From Anaerolineae bacterium (lineage in GTDB: Bacteria; Chloroflexota; Anaerolineae; Aggregatilineales; Phototrophicaceae): DNA of 59,020 bases. Location: assembly GCA_026645945.1 (NCBI GenBank), contig JAPKMO010000010.1, positions 1-59,020 on the forward strand, given 5' to 3'. Shown piece after piece: positions 15,866 to 24,953 of this stretch. The notes below the pieces were generated by a model, which saw only the letters and a program-made list of their open reading frames with translations, had not been told where the DNA came from and ran no database searches. The position numbers and the translations under genes were made by a program. Each line of letters begins with the position of its first letter. Within the stretch, counting starts at the first letter, position 1.

Positions 15866-17152
15866 ATGCGAAAACTGAGTTTGATGCTTTTACTGGTGGC
15901 GCTGCTGACCGGCGTCGCGGCGCTCAACGCGCAGGAGGTTGTTACCCTGGAGTTCTGGGGCGGCTGGACCGGCCCGGACGGCGCGATCATGCAGCAGTTG
16001 GTAGACCGCTACAACGCCGAACATCCCGGCGTACAGGTTAACCTGACCGTTCAGGCCTGGTCGCCGCTGTTTGACGCTTTCATCGCCGCTGCCAGCGCCG
16101 GCGAGTCGCCTGATATTATGGCGATGCACCCGCAGGAAACCGCCATGTTCATCAACCTGGGTCTGATTGAGCCGGTGGATGACATTGTGGCGACTTCTGA
16201 GGTGTTCCAAAAGGATGCTTATGTATCGAAGGCGTGGGAATTGCAGTTCTACAACGGCCAGATGTGGGCGCTGCCGTTCGACCTGGGCATTCACGGCCTG
16301 TACTACAATCTTGACCTGTTTGAGGCCGCCGGCATCGAAGCGCCGCCCGCCAACGCCGAAGAATTTTTGGCCGCCGCGCGCCTGCTGACGGTGGATGCTG
16401 CCGGCAAACACCCCGGCGACGAGGGCTTCGACCCGGCCAACATCGTCCAGTATGCCATCAACATGCATACCAACCATCACGGCTTTTACCAGTGGTATGC
16501 GCTTTACAACCAGCTCGGCGGGCAGCTGCTCAACGAAGACGGGACGGCCTGCGCGATGGACATAGACAAAGCCGTCCAGGCCTGGCAGTGGCTTCAGGAT
16601 TTGGTTTACGTGCATTACGCCGCCCCCCAGGGCCAGACCGACTATGCCCGCGACTTCATTACCGGGCGCACGGCCATGCTGGTTGACGGCCCCTGGCAGA
16701 TTCCAGCCATGATCGCGGCAGAAGCCGAAGGGCTGCGCTGGGCGACCGCGCCGTATCCGACGATTTTTGATAAAGCGGCAGTTTGGGGCAGCGGCCACAA
16801 CTTCACCCTGCCGACCTTCGCCGACCCCGCCAAGCGGGATGAGGCGCTGGCGTTTATCGAATGGCTGGCCGCGAACTCGTTCGGCTGGCTGGCATCCGGC
16901 CAGCTTCCGATCCGCAATGACCTGATCGCCTCCGAGGAATTTAAGGAACTGCCCGGTCGTCAGGCGTTTGTAGACATGCTGCCCAACCAGGTGCTGCTGC
17001 CGAATATCCCGAAGTTTTCGGAAATTTTCGCCTCCAACGCCCCCACGCCGATGATGGTGATGGGGCAGCGCATCATCCTGGAGAAGGCCGACATCCGCAC
17101 CGAAGTCCAGAACGCCTGCGACACCATTACGGCCATTCTCTCTGTCCCGTAA
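15866..17152 (+). CDS. Extracellular sugar-binding protein of ABC transporter (family 1)
   Basis: A 428-residue exported solute-binding protein. The N-terminus [20 protein letters not shown] is a signal peptide ending near NAQ-EV, without a lipobox Cys. The mature protein starts [15 protein letters not shown], typical of MalE/UgpB-type proteins, and carries [34 protein letters not shown] and GPWQIPAMI. Two permease genes follow, so it delivers a carbohydrate to that importer. GTGAGGAAG lies ahead of the ATG. A strong hairpin follows the stop, commonly used to make binding protein in excess over permeases. Confidence 0.93.
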   Translation: MRKLSLMLLLVALLTGVAALNAQEVVTLEFWGGWTGPDGAIMQQLVDRYNAEHPGVQVNLTVQAWSPLFDAFIAAASAGESPDIMAMHPQETAMFINLGLIEPVDDIVATSEVFQKDAYVSKAWELQFYNGQMWALPFDLGIHGLYYNLDLFEAAGIEAPPANAEEFLAAARLLTVDAAGKHPGDEGFDPANIVQYAINMHTNHHGFYQWYALYNQLGGQLLNEDGTACAMDIDKAVQAWQWLQDLVYVHYAAPQGQTDYARDFITGRTAMLVDGPWQIPAMIAAEAEGLRWATAPYPTIFDKAAVWGSGHNFTLPTFADPAKRDEALAFIEWLAANSFGWLASGQLPIRNDLIASEEFKELPGRQAFVDMLPNQVLLPNIPKFSEIFASNAPTPMMVMGQRIILEKADIRTEVQNACDTITAILSVP

Positions 17153-17176
17153 AGTTCGTACATCCTCCTCACACCT

Positions 17177-17205
17177 GCCCCCTCCGGCACGCGCCCGGAG
17201 GGGGC
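17177..17205 (+). terminator. Intercistronic hairpin after the binding-protein gene
   Basis: GCCCCCTCCGG (17177-17187) and CCGGAGGGGGC (17195-17205) form a perfect 11-bp stem with a 7-nt loop and no T tract. It probably stabilises the binding-protein mRNA or partly attenuates read-through into the permease genes rather than ending transcription. Confidence 0.6.
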
Positions 17206-17257
17206 AAACCGGCAGACGGATGTGAGGCGCGGCAGAGCGTTACGAGGGAAATGTGTT

Positions 17258-18190
17258 ATGCGTATATTACCCCGCACCGCCGAGTCCGGCAGTTACGCAG
17301 CCCTGGCGGGACTCGCGCCCAAACGACGGCCATCCCTGACCCCCTATTATTTCATTTTGCCCTATCTGGTGTTTTTTGTTCTGTTCCGGTTGGGGCCATC
17401 GCTGGCCGGGTTGGGCATCGCGTTCACCAACTGGCAGGCCGTCGGCACGCCCCGGTTTGTCGGCTTCGCCAATTTCGAGGCCATGGCCCGCGACCCGCGC
17501 CTGGGGGATGCCTTTCAGAATACGGTCTTTTTTGCCCTGCTCACCGTGCCAACGCTGATCGTCCTCAGCCTGGCGCTGGCGCTGTTCCTCAACCAGCCTC
17601 GGCGCGGGCGCGCGGTGGGACGGGTGGTTGTGTTTATGCCTTACGTGATTATGTCCACCGTCGTCGGCGTATTGTGGACGTGGATTCTGGACAAGGATTT
17701 CGGCCTGCTGAATGTGTACCTGAACTTTTTCGGCATCGCCAACGTTCCCTGGCTGGTCAGCGAGAGTACGGCCATGTACGGCATCATCCTGACCACCGTC
17801 TGGTGGACGGTGGGTTACAATATGGTGCTGTTCCTGGCCGGGCTGCAAGATATTCCGCACGAGCTGTACGAAGCGGCGCGCATTGACGGCGCGCGCGCCT
17901 GGGGGGTGTTCCGGTTTGTCACGCTGCCGCTGCTGGCCCCCACTACTTTCCTGGTGTTGATGCTGACGATCATCAATTCGTTTCAGGTTTTCGATCAGGT
18001 CTACGTGATGACCTCCGGCGGGCCGGGCACAGCCACCCTGACGCTGGTGCAGTACATCTACACCACGTCGTTCCAGTTCCAGAAGTTTGGCTACGGCTCG
18101 GCGGTCGCGCTCATCCTGTTCGGCATCCTGGTGATCGTCGCTTTTTTCCAGATTCGCGGCTACCGGCGCGGGCTGAAAGGGGTGGAATAA
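17258..18190 (+). CDS. ABC sugar transporter permease, MalF/UgpA type
   Basis: A 310-residue inner-membrane permease with six hydrophobic helices. The EAA loop that contacts the ATPase is visible as [23 protein letters not shown]. The C-terminus has [15 protein letters not shown], typical of MalF/UgpA proteins. The ATG at 17258, with GAGGGAA upstream, is preferred to an in-frame codon at 17222. It pairs with the next permease, which follows directly. No ATPase gene lies in this locus. Confidence 0.92.
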   Translation: MRILPRTAESGSYAALAGLAPKRRPSLTPYYFILPYLVFFVLFRLGPSLAGLGIAFTNWQAVGTPRFVGFANFEAMARDPRLGDAFQNTVFFALLTVPTLIVLSLALALFLNQPRRGRAVGRVVVFMPYVIMSTVVGVLWTWILDKDFGLLNVYLNFFGIANVPWLVSESTAMYGIILTTVWWTVGYNMVLFLAGLQDIPHELYEAARIDGARAWGVFRFVTLPLLAPTTFLVLMLTIINSFQVFDQVYVMTSGGPGTATLTLVQYIYTTSFQFQKFGYGSAVALILFGILVIVAFFQIRGYRRGLKGVE

Positions 18191-19030
18191 ATGTCCAGAA
18201 CAATATCGCGCGCGGCCTGGTACGTGCTGCTGGTGGTCGTGGTGGCGCTGGTGCTGGCGCCGGCGCTGTGGATGCTTTCCACCTCCATCAAACCGGAGCG
18301 GGAAATCATCACCACCCAGATTCGCTGGATTCCCCAGAACTTCACCGTCGAACACTTTCAGGCCATCGTCCAGAATTACCCCATGATGCAGTGGCTGTTT
18401 AACAGCCTGTTCACCGCGACGGCGGCCACGCTGCTGGTGCTGGTGCTGGACTCGATGGCGGGCTACGCCTTCGCGCGGATGGAATTTCGCGGGCGCGGCC
18501 TCCTGTTCATGATCGTCCTGTCCATGCTGTTTGTCCCCATCCAGATCACCGTTGTGCCGCTGTTCATCCTGTTCTCGCGCCTGGGATTAACGGATACGTA
18601 CTGGGCGTTGATTCTGCCGGTGGGCGCGAATGTGACCGGCGTTTTTTTGATGCGGCAGTTTTTCCTGAGCATACCGGGTGAACTGGAAGAAGCCGCGCGC
18701 GTGGACGGGGCCAGCGCCTTCCGGGTGTTCTGGTCGGTGGTGCTGCCGCTGGCGCGCCCCGCGCTGACGGCGGTCGCCATCATCACTTTTTTATCCACCT
18801 GGAACAGCTTCTTCTGGCCGCTGATCGTTACCCGCAGCGATTCGGTGCGGACGCTGCCGGTCGGCATCGCGCAGTTTTTAAGCCTGCGCGCCGGCATGGT
18901 TCAGGGGCAGATGAGCATCGGCCAGTCTATGGCGGGGGCGGTGTTCGCGGCGCTGCCGCCCATCGTCATTTTTGTGATTTTACAGCGGTATTTCATCGAG
19001 GGCATTTCGCGCACCGGGATTAAGGGCTGA
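18191..19030 (+). CDS. ABC sugar transporter permease, MalG/UgpE type
   Basis: A 279-residue permease with six helices and the EAA loop [23 protein letters not shown]. The N-terminus [15 protein letters not shown] and the C-terminal [13 protein letters not shown] match MalG/UgpE-type subunits. The ATG directly follows the previous stop. Together the two permeases form the membrane channel for the binding protein; the ATPase must come from elsewhere, as with shared MsiK-type ATPases. Confidence 0.92.
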   Translation: MSRTISRAAWYVLLVVVVALVLAPALWMLSTSIKPEREIITTQIRWIPQNFTVEHFQAIVQNYPMMQWLFNSLFTATAATLLVLVLDSMAGYAFARMEFRGRGLLFMIVLSMLFVPIQITVVPLFILFSRLGLTDTYWALILPVGANVTGVFLMRQFFLSIPGELEEAARVDGASAFRVFWSVVLPLARPALTAVAIITFLSTWNSFFWPLIVTRSDSVRTLPVGIAQFLSLRAGMVQGQMSIGQSMAGAVFAALPPIVIFVILQRYFIEGISRTGIKG

Positions 19031-19947
19031 TGGCCGGTCTAATCGCCCGGCTGCGCGGCATCGTCACGGTTCTCAACACGCCCTTCACCGATGATGACCG
19101 CCTGGATGTCGAGTCGCTCCAGAAAAATATCGCGCTGGCGCTGGAGGCTGGGGTAACGGGCTTCCTGGCCCCGGCGATGGCGAGCGAGGTGGATAAACTC
19201 AGCTCCGAAGAACGCCGGCAGATCGTCAAAACGACGGTCGAAGCGGTGGGCGGGCGCGCGGTGGTGATCGGCGGCGCGTCGGCGGCGGACGCCCGCGCGC
19301 GCGAAAATCATGCGCGGACGCTCATTGACCTGGGCTGCGACGGCGTGCTTGCCGGCATTCCGTATGCTGGTGACGCCGATTATACCGCCCAGGTGCGGGC
19401 GCTGGCGGCGCTGCGTCCGGGCTTTTTGATGCTTCAGGACTGGGATTTCCAGGGGTACGGCCTGCCGGTCCCGCTGATCGTCCGGCTGTTTGAAACGATA
19501 GAATATTTCCAGTCCATCAAAATCGAAGTCGTCCCCGCCGGCGTCAAATATTCCGAGGTGCTGGCGGCCACCGGCGGGCGGCTGCATGTCGCCGGCGGCT
19601 GGGCGGTGACGCAGATGATCGAGGCACTGGATCGCGGCGTGCATACGCTGATGCCGACTGGGCTGCACCGGCTGTACACGCGCATCTACCGGCTGTACGC
19701 CGCCGGGCAGCGCCAGGAGGCGCAGCAGTTATTTTACCAGCTGCTGCCGGTGCTGGCGTTTTCCAACCAGCATCTCGATATTTCGATTCACTTTTTTAAA
19801 CGGCTGCTGCACCGACAGGGCATTTACCGCACACCGCGCGTCCGCGAGCCGATTCTGCCGTTCGACGCCGTTCACGCGCGTATCGCCGGCGAACTGATTG
19901 ATTACGCTATACAGCTTATTGCAATTTCAGACATGTCTTTCGACTAA
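19030..19947 (+). CDS. DHDPS/NAL-family protein with altered active site
   Basis: A 305-residue TIM-barrel protein of the dihydrodipicolinate synthase family, distinct from the copy at 14871. It starts LRGIVTVLNTPFTDDDRLD. Lys164 in SIKIEVVPAGVKYSEV sits at the Schiff-base position. The usual GTTGE loop is APAMASEVDKL, and the YNNP segment is LQDWDFQG, so the conserved catalytic Tyr is absent. It may be an aldolase or hydratase with another substrate, or a non-classical member. Its ATG overlaps the permease stop by one base (TGATG), placing it firmly in the operon. A degenerate repeat array follows. Confidence 0.75.
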   Translation: MAGLIARLRGIVTVLNTPFTDDDRLDVESLQKNIALALEAGVTGFLAPAMASEVDKLSSEERRQIVKTTVEAVGGRAVVIGGASAADARARENHARTLIDLGCDGVLAGIPYAGDADYTAQVRALAALRPGFLMLQDWDFQGYGLPVPLIVRLFETIEYFQSIKIEVVPAGVKYSEVLAATGGRLHVAGGWAVTQMIEALDRGVHTLMPTGLHRLYTRIYRLYAAGQRQEAQQLFYQLLPVLAFSNQHLDISIHFFKRLLHRQGIYRTPRVREPILPFDAVHARIAGELIDYAIQLIAISDMSFD

Positions 19948-19999
19948 CGACTGGTACATGAACCAGCTTAATCTGCATACCGGCAGTGGGCTGAAGCGG

Positions 20000-20164
20000 A
20001 CAGTGAGCAGATAGTGAGCTAACAGTAGGCTAACAGTGGACAGACAGTGGACAGACAGTGGACAGACAGTGGGCTGACAGTGGGCAGATAGTAGGCTGAC
20101 AGTGGGCAGATAGTAGGCTAACAGTGGGCAGATAGTAGGCTAACAGTGGGCTTAAGCCCACTGT
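20000..20164. repeat. 11-bp tandem array ending in the 22-bp palindrome
   Basis: Thirteen uninterrupted units of exactly 11 bp run from 20000 to 20142, with variants ACAGTGAGCAG, ATAGTGAGCTA, ACAGTAGGCTA, ACAGTGGACAG (three times), ACAGTGGGCTG, ACAGTGGGCAG and ATAGTAGGCTA/G. A fourteenth unit, ACAGTGGGCTT, is followed by its inverted copy to form the 22-bp palindrome (20143-20164) also found at 12961 and 35062. The last units alternate in a 22-bp higher-order period. It lies between the DHDPS-family gene and the SDR gene. Confidence 0.9.
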
Positions 20165-20241
20165 CTCGAAGGCAGGCATTCACATCTTGTTGAGGCACTA
20201 AAGACTGATGACTGGCGACTGCATTATGGAGCAGGTTTGAG

Positions 20242-21009
20242 ATGGTTCAGCCGGATTTCGCCGATAAAACGATTCTTATCACCGGCGCGTCGCGCGGCAT
20301 CGGGCGGGCCTGCGCGCTGGAATTCGCGCGGCGCGGCGGGCGCGTGGCGGTGCATTACGGGGTCAATCGCCAGGCCGCCGAACAAACGTTGACCCTGCTG
20401 CCCGGCAGCGGCCACGTCATCACGCAGGCCGACATCACCGACGCGGATGCCGTGCGGCGCATGGTGGACGAGGTGATCGAAACGTTCGGGCGGTTGAACG
20501 TGCTGGTCAACAATGCCGGGATTTTCGAGGAACACCCCCTGCCGGACGTGGATTATACGGCCTGGCAGGCCGCCTGGTCGCGCATCCTGACCACCAACCT
20601 GGTCGGCGCGGCCAACGCGGCCTACTGCGCCGCCCGCCACATGATGCAGCGGGGCGGTGGCAAAATCATCAACATCTCGTCGCGGACGGCCTTCCGGGGC
20701 AAACCGGAAGCCCCGGCTTATGTCGCCAGCAAGGCCGGGCTGAATGCCTTCAGCCAGACGCTGGCGCAGGCGCTGGCCCCCTACGGCATCGGCGTTTACG
20801 CGGTCGCGCCGGGTGTGGTCGAAACAGATATGGCGGCCAACGATAAAAACAGCCCGGCCTGGGCCGCCATCCAGCAGCAAAGCCCCCTGGGGCGGGTGTG
20901 CAGGCCGGAAGAAGTGGCCTGCACGGTCGCTTTTTTAGCTTCGGACGGCACGGATTACCTGACCGGCGGCATTGTGGATTTATTCGGGGCGGCCTATTTA
21001 CGGACGTGA
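20242..21009 (+). CDS. Short-chain dehydrogenase/reductase (classical SDR)
   Basis: A 255-residue NAD(P)-dependent oxidoreductase. The Rossmann motif GASRGIG is at 15-21, NNAG at 90-93, and the catalytic Ser146/147, Tyr160 and Lys164 (ISSRTAF, YVASK) are intact. The C-terminal DYLTGGIVDLFGA is typical of FabG-like enzymes. Position after the IclR/ABC operon suggests oxidation of a sugar or sugar acid, but FabG-like fatty-acid roles cannot be excluded. The gene is separated from the operon by the 11-bp array, so it may have its own promoter. Confidence 0.88.
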   Translation: MVQPDFADKTILITGASRGIGRACALEFARRGGRVAVHYGVNRQAAEQTLTLLPGSGHVITQADITDADAVRRMVDEVIETFGRLNVLVNNAGIFEEHPLPDVDYTAWQAAWSRILTTNLVGAANAAYCAARHMMQRGGGKIINISSRTAFRGKPEAPAYVASKAGLNAFSQTLAQALAPYGIGVYAVAPGVVETDMAANDKNSPAWAAIQQQSPLGRVCRPEEVACTVAFLASDGTDYLTGGIVDLFGAAYLRT

Positions 21010-21301
21010 ACCGCCGCCCCGGCGGCCTATCATGACAAATGCGCGGCGGATTGGTGATTTTTTGCACTTGCGGCTTTAGATAAACTTGTTCCACCATAAA
21101 ATCAAATTAATATTTTAAATGCTAAATCATTGTTAAACCGCGCTGAAGCAGCGGAACACAACCCAGACTCATCACACCTGCTGAAAGTTAGCTTTCGCTG
21201 CTTTCAGTTTTGTTTTTTTACAGGGCTGTGCAGCAGTAAAAGGAGACATTTCTGAACCATTTTTAACAACTTTTGCCTTCGCTGCTTCGAGGAGGTGACC
21301 T
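21010..21301 (+). promoter_or_regulatory. AT-rich leader of the hdr-mvh operon with alternative hairpins
   Basis: CTGAAAG (21181-21187) pairs with CTTTCAG (21201-21207), followed by TTTTGTTTTTTT: a terminator-like hairpin. An earlier segment CTGAAGCAGCG (21143-21153) can instead pair with CGCTGCTTTCAG (21196-21207) or with CGCTGCTTC (21280-21288), which touches the ribosome-binding site. These pairings exclude one another, as in attenuators and riboswitches. An AT-rich tract at about 21085-21130 may hold the promoter. The hairpin could also simply terminate the SDR transcript. Confidence 0.45.
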
Positions 21302-21901
21302 TTGACCGAACAGCAAAACCTGCCTGCTTATCAAGCTGCTTCGCTGCCTCCATTCATCCCCGGCAGCTTCCTCAAAGAAGTTATGGACGCCACACCTGGC
21401 GATTCGCGCCTTCAGATGTGTATACAATGCGGTACGTGCGGGGGGTCCTGCCCGTCGGCGGCGGACATGGATCACACGCCTCGGCAGATTTTCGCCATGA
21501 TCCGGGCGGATATGCGCGAGGCGGTGTTACGCAGCAACACCCCCTGGTACTGCGTTTCCTGTTATTACTGTACCGTCCGCTGCCCGCAGGAAGTCCACAT
21601 CACCGACGTGATGTACACGCTCAAACGTATGGCGATCCGGGAAAAACTGTACGACGATTCGACCGCGCCGGACTTTTCGCAGACCTTCATCGGGTACATC
21701 GAAAACTTCGGGCGCAGTTTTGAATTCGGCCTGGCGACTCGCCACAACCTCAGACACCGCCCGCTGCAACTGCCCTCGATGGTGCCGTTTGGCCTGGGAA
21801 TGCTCACCAAAGGGCGTATGGACCTGACACCCCAACGCATTGAAAATATCGAGCAGCTTCAGGCCATTCTCAACCGGGCCATCGAACTGGAGGCGACCTG
21901 A
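21302..21901 (+). CDS. hdrC: Heterodisulfide reductase subunit C-like iron-sulfur protein
   Basis: An electron-transfer subunit of 199 residues with two [4Fe-4S] motifs, CIQCGTCGGSCP (about 40-51) and CVSCYYCTVRCP (about 84-95). HdrC passes electrons between HdrA and the catalytic HdrB. The start is a TTG preceded by a strong GGAGGTGA ribosome-binding site; no in-frame ATG is near. Its stop overlaps the hdrB ATG (TGATGA). The gene leads a tight run hdrC-hdrB-hdrA-mvhD-mvhG-mvhA. Confidence 0.92.
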   Translation: MTEQQNLPAYQAASLPPFIPGSFLKEVMDATPGDSRLQMCIQCGTCGGSCPSAADMDHTPRQIFAMIRADMREAVLRSNTPWYCVSCYYCTVRCPQEVHITDVMYTLKRMAIREKLYDDSTAPDFSQTFIGYIENFGRSFEFGLATRHNLRHRPLQLPSMVPFGLGMLTKGRMDLTPQRIENIEQLQAILNRAIELEAT

Positions 21902-22905
21902 TGAGCAAATATCTGTTTTATCCGGGCTGCTCGCTCCAGCGCACGGCGCGCCCGTACATTGATTCGCTGCTGGCGATCCGCGAGCTGATCGGCCTGGAAC
22001 TGGAAGAAATCGAGGACTGGAACTGCTGCGGCGCGACCGAATACGTGGCCGTGCATCATGTGGCCGCTTATGCCCTGGTGGGGCGCAACCTGGCGCTGGC
22101 CGCCCGGCAGGTAGACGGCACACATACCGTGATGGCCGCGTGCAGCGCCTGTTACCTGAACCTGGCGAAAACCGACAGTTACATGCGGCAGGACGCCCAC
22201 CTGGCGCAGCAGGTGAACACGGCGCTGGATGCCGGCGGCTTGCAGTACACGCCCGGCACGGTGAAGGTGCGCCATCTGCTGGACATCATCGTTAACGACC
22301 TGGGCATCGAGGCGGTGCGAGCCAAAGTCGTGCGCCCGCTCAAGGGGCTGCGTGTCGCGCCGTATTACGGCTGCATGATCGCGCGGCCTGACCGTGACAA
22401 CCGCTGGGATAATGTCGAACACCCGCTGGCGCTCGACCGGCTGTTGAAAGCCCTGGGCGCGGAAGTGATTGATTTCCCGATGAAAACGCACTGCTGCGGC
22501 GGCCACATGACGCAGATCAACCAGGCGTCGGCCTATGAACTCATCCGGCGGCTGATTCATGGGGCGGCGGAGTACCACGCCGACATTATGGTGACGCTTT
22601 GCCCGATGTGCCAGTTGAACCTGGACGCCTATCAGTCCGAGATGAACCGCTACTTCCGCACCAATTACCACGTGCCGATTATCTACTTCACGCAGTTAAT
22701 GGGCCTGGCGTTCGGCCTGGAGGCGGAGGCCCTGGGCCTGGGTAAGGAGTTTGTAGACCCACGACCAGCCCTCAGCCGCATCGGCATCGAACTGCCGGCG
22801 GCTGAACCCGAAACGGTGACGGTGGTCGAACAGCCCCGGCGCAAGAAAAAGGACTCCGGTTTGCCCATGCCCCGGATGCCCGGCAGCAAGGAGGCGGACG
22901 AATGA
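21901..22905 (+). CDS. hdrB: Heterodisulfide reductase subunit B-like protein
   Basis: A 334-residue protein with both cysteine-rich CCG domains: PGCSLQ, NCCGATEY and CSACYLNL in the first half, and YYGCM, HCCGGHMT and LCPMCQLNL in the second. In methanogen HdrB these bind two noncubane [4Fe-4S] clusters that reduce the heterodisulfide CoM-S-S-CoB. In a bacterium the acceptor is likely another disulfide or an unknown partner. A charged, Lys/Arg-rich C-terminal tail (RRKKK) extends past the core. The 3' end overlaps hdrA by 4 nt (ATGA). Confidence 0.93.
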   Translation: MSKYLFYPGCSLQRTARPYIDSLLAIRELIGLELEEIEDWNCCGATEYVAVHHVAAYALVGRNLALAARQVDGTHTVMAACSACYLNLAKTDSYMRQDAHLAQQVNTALDAGGLQYTPGTVKVRHLLDIIVNDLGIEAVRAKVVRPLKGLRVAPYYGCMIARPDRDNRWDNVEHPLALDRLLKALGAEVIDFPMKTHCCGGHMTQINQASAYELIRRLIHGAAEYHADIMVTLCPMCQLNLDAYQSEMNRYFRTNYHVPIIYFTQLMGLAFGLEAEALGLGKEFVDPRPALSRIGIELPAAEPETVTVVEQPRRKKKDSGLPMPRMPGSKEADE

Positions 22906-24941
22906 CCCAGCATAACGGACACACCGGACAGGAACGCATCGGCGTTTACGTCTGTCACTGCGGCAGCAATATCGCCGGCACGATTGACGTGGAGGCCGTT
23001 GCGTTGTGGGCAGCGGAACACCTCAACCATCATGGCGTGGTGGTCGCCCGCGACTATAAATTTATGTGTTCCAGCCTCGGCCAGGAATTGATCGAAAAAG
23101 ACATCAAGGAACTGGGGCTGACGCGCGTGGTGGTGGCGGCCTGTTCGCCGCACCTGCACGAGCAGACCTTCCGTATCGCCTGCCAGCGGGCCGGCTTAAA
23201 CCCCTACCTATGCGAGCTGGTTTCGATCCGCGAGCAGGCGTCCTGGGTGCATACCGACAAAAAAGCCGCCACCGAAAAAGCCAAAGCCCTCATCACCGGC
23301 GGCGTGGAGCGCGTGGCCTGGCACGAGCCGCTTGAGCCGCTGCGCGTGCCGATTCACCCGGCCACGCTGGTGGTCGGCGGCGGCATCGCCGGCATCCAGG
23401 CCGCCTTAGAAATCGCCGATGCCGGTTTCCCGGTTTATCTGGTGGAGCGTGAGCCGTCCATCGGCGGGCATATGGCGCAGTTCGACAAAACCTTCCCGAC
23501 GATGGACTGCGCGGCCTGCATCCTCACGCCGCGTATGGTGTCGGTCGGCACGCATCCCAATATTACGCTGCTGACGTGGAGCGAAGTCACCGACGTGCAG
23601 GGTTACGTGGGCAACTTCACCGTCACCATCAGGAAAAAAGCGCGTTACATCAAGGAAGACCTGTGTACTGGCTGCGGCATCTGCCAGGAAAAATGCCCCA
23701 AAAAAGTGATTGATGAGGTCTTTGAGGCCGGGCTGGGCTACCGCAAGGCCGTTTATACACCCTTCCCCCAGGCCGTACCCAAATACCCGGTGATTGACCG
23801 GGAAAACTGCACTTACTTCCAAAAAGGAACCTGCCGCGCCTGTGAGAAGTTATGCCCCACCGAGGCTATAGACTTCGAGCAGACCGACGAACTGCTGACG
23901 GTCGAGGTTGGCAATATCATCCTGGCGACCGGCTTCGACATTCTGGACGCGCGGCGCATCGGCCAGTACGGCTACGGGCGGCTGGCGAATGTGTTTACCA
24001 GCCTGGAATTTGAACGCCTGAGCAACGCCGCCGGGCCGACCAACGGGCAGATCGTCCTGCGCGACGGGGTGACGCAGCCGCAGACGGTCGGCATCATTCA
24101 CTGCGCTGGCAGCCGCGACCGCAACTTCAACAACTACTGCTCGGCCATCTGCTGTATGCAAAGCCTCAAGTTTGCCCATCTGGTGCGCGAACGCACCGGC
24201 GCGACCGTCTATAACTTCTACATAGACATCCGCACCACCGCCAAAGCCTACGACGAGTTTTACCAGCGCGTGCTGGAAGACGGCGCGATCCTCATCCGGG
24301 GGCGCGTGGCTGAAGTGACCGACGCCGCCCGGCTGCCCGGCGAGGAAGGCAAGCTGATTATCCAGGTGGAGGACACACTGGCGGGCAAACAGCGCCGTAT
24401 CCCGGTGGATATGGTGGTGCTGTCGGTGGGGCTGGAGCCGCGCCACGATGCCAAAGAAGTCGCCCACCGCTTCGGCATCTCGTGCAGCGCCGACGGCTGG
24501 ATTATCGAAAAACACCCCAAACTCGACCCGGTTGCCACCATGACGGAAGGCGTTTTTGTGGCTGGCTGCGCGCAGGGGCCGAAGGATATTCCGTCTACAG
24601 TTGCCCAGGGCGCGGCGGCAGCGGCGCGCGTGCTGGCGCGCATCCAGCAGAAGGAAATCGCGCTGGAGCCGGTGCGCGCCAGCGTGGACGAAAGCAGGTG
24701 TTCTGGCTGCCGCATCTGCAACGGCCTGTGTCCGTTTAACGCCATCATCTTCCACGAAGACCGCATGGTGACGGAAATCAACCCGGCGCTGTGCCAGGGC
24801 TGCGGCACCTGCGTGGCGGCCTGTCCGGCGGGCGCCATCAGCGGCACGGTCTTTAGCAACGAGCAGGTGCTGGCGCAGATCGAAGGGCTGCTGCTGGATG
24901 TTGCCCGGCGCGCCCCGGCGACCGAGCCTGTGCCGGTGTAA
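22902..24941 (+). CDS. hdrA: Heterodisulfide reductase subunit A-like flavoprotein
   Basis: A 679-residue electron-bifurcating flavoprotein candidate. The N-terminal domain has GVYVCHCGSNIAG. The FAD site LVVGGGIAGIQAALE begins near 156, followed by EREPSIGGHMAQFDKTFP. Iron-sulfur motifs are CTGCGICQEKCP (255-266), CTYFQKGTCRACEKLCP (303-319), and two C-terminal ferredoxin motifs, CSGCRICNGLCP and CQGCGTCVAACP. In the Hdr-Mvh complex it splits electron pairs from H2 between ferredoxin and the disulfide. Length agrees with methanogen HdrA. The overlaps make it clearly co-translated with hdrB. Confidence 0.95.
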   Translation: MTQHNGHTGQERIGVYVCHCGSNIAGTIDVEAVALWAAEHLNHHGVVVARDYKFMCSSLGQELIEKDIKELGLTRVVVAACSPHLHEQTFRIACQRAGLNPYLCELVSIREQASWVHTDKKAATEKAKALITGGVERVAWHEPLEPLRVPIHPATLVVGGGIAGIQAALEIADAGFPVYLVEREPSIGGHMAQFDKTFPTMDCAACILTPRMVSVGTHPNITLLTWSEVTDVQGYVGNFTVTIRKKARYIKEDLCTGCGICQEKCPKKVIDEVFEAGLGYRKAVYTPFPQAVPKYPVIDRENCTYFQKGTCRACEKLCPTEAIDFEQTDELLTVEVGNIILATGFDILDARRIGQYGYGRLANVFTSLEFERLSNAAGPTNGQIVLRDGVTQPQTVGIIHCAGSRDRNFNNYCSAICCMQSLKFAHLVRERTGATVYNFYIDIRTTAKAYDEFYQRVLEDGAILIRGRVAEVTDAARLPGEEGKLIIQVEDTLAGKQRRIPVDMVVLSVGLEPRHDAKEVAHRFGISCSADGWIIEKHPKLDPVATMTEGVFVAGCAQGPKDIPSTVAQGAAAAARVLARIQQKEIALEPVRASVDESRCSGCRICNGLCPFNAIIFHEDRMVTEINPALCQGCGTCVAACPAGAISGTVFSNEQVLAQIEGLLLDVARRAPATEPVPV

Positions 24942-24953
24942 GGGAGGCAAAAC

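Noticed and set aside
20000..20164. CRISPR array
   Set aside because: Units are 11 bp and contiguous, with no spacers, and no cas genes are nearby.
21302..24941. Succinate dehydrogenase or glycolate oxidase subunits with CCG domains
   Set aside because: The order HdrC-HdrB-HdrA followed directly by mvhDGA, with the HdrA flavin and ferredoxin motifs, fits Hdr-Mvh specifically.
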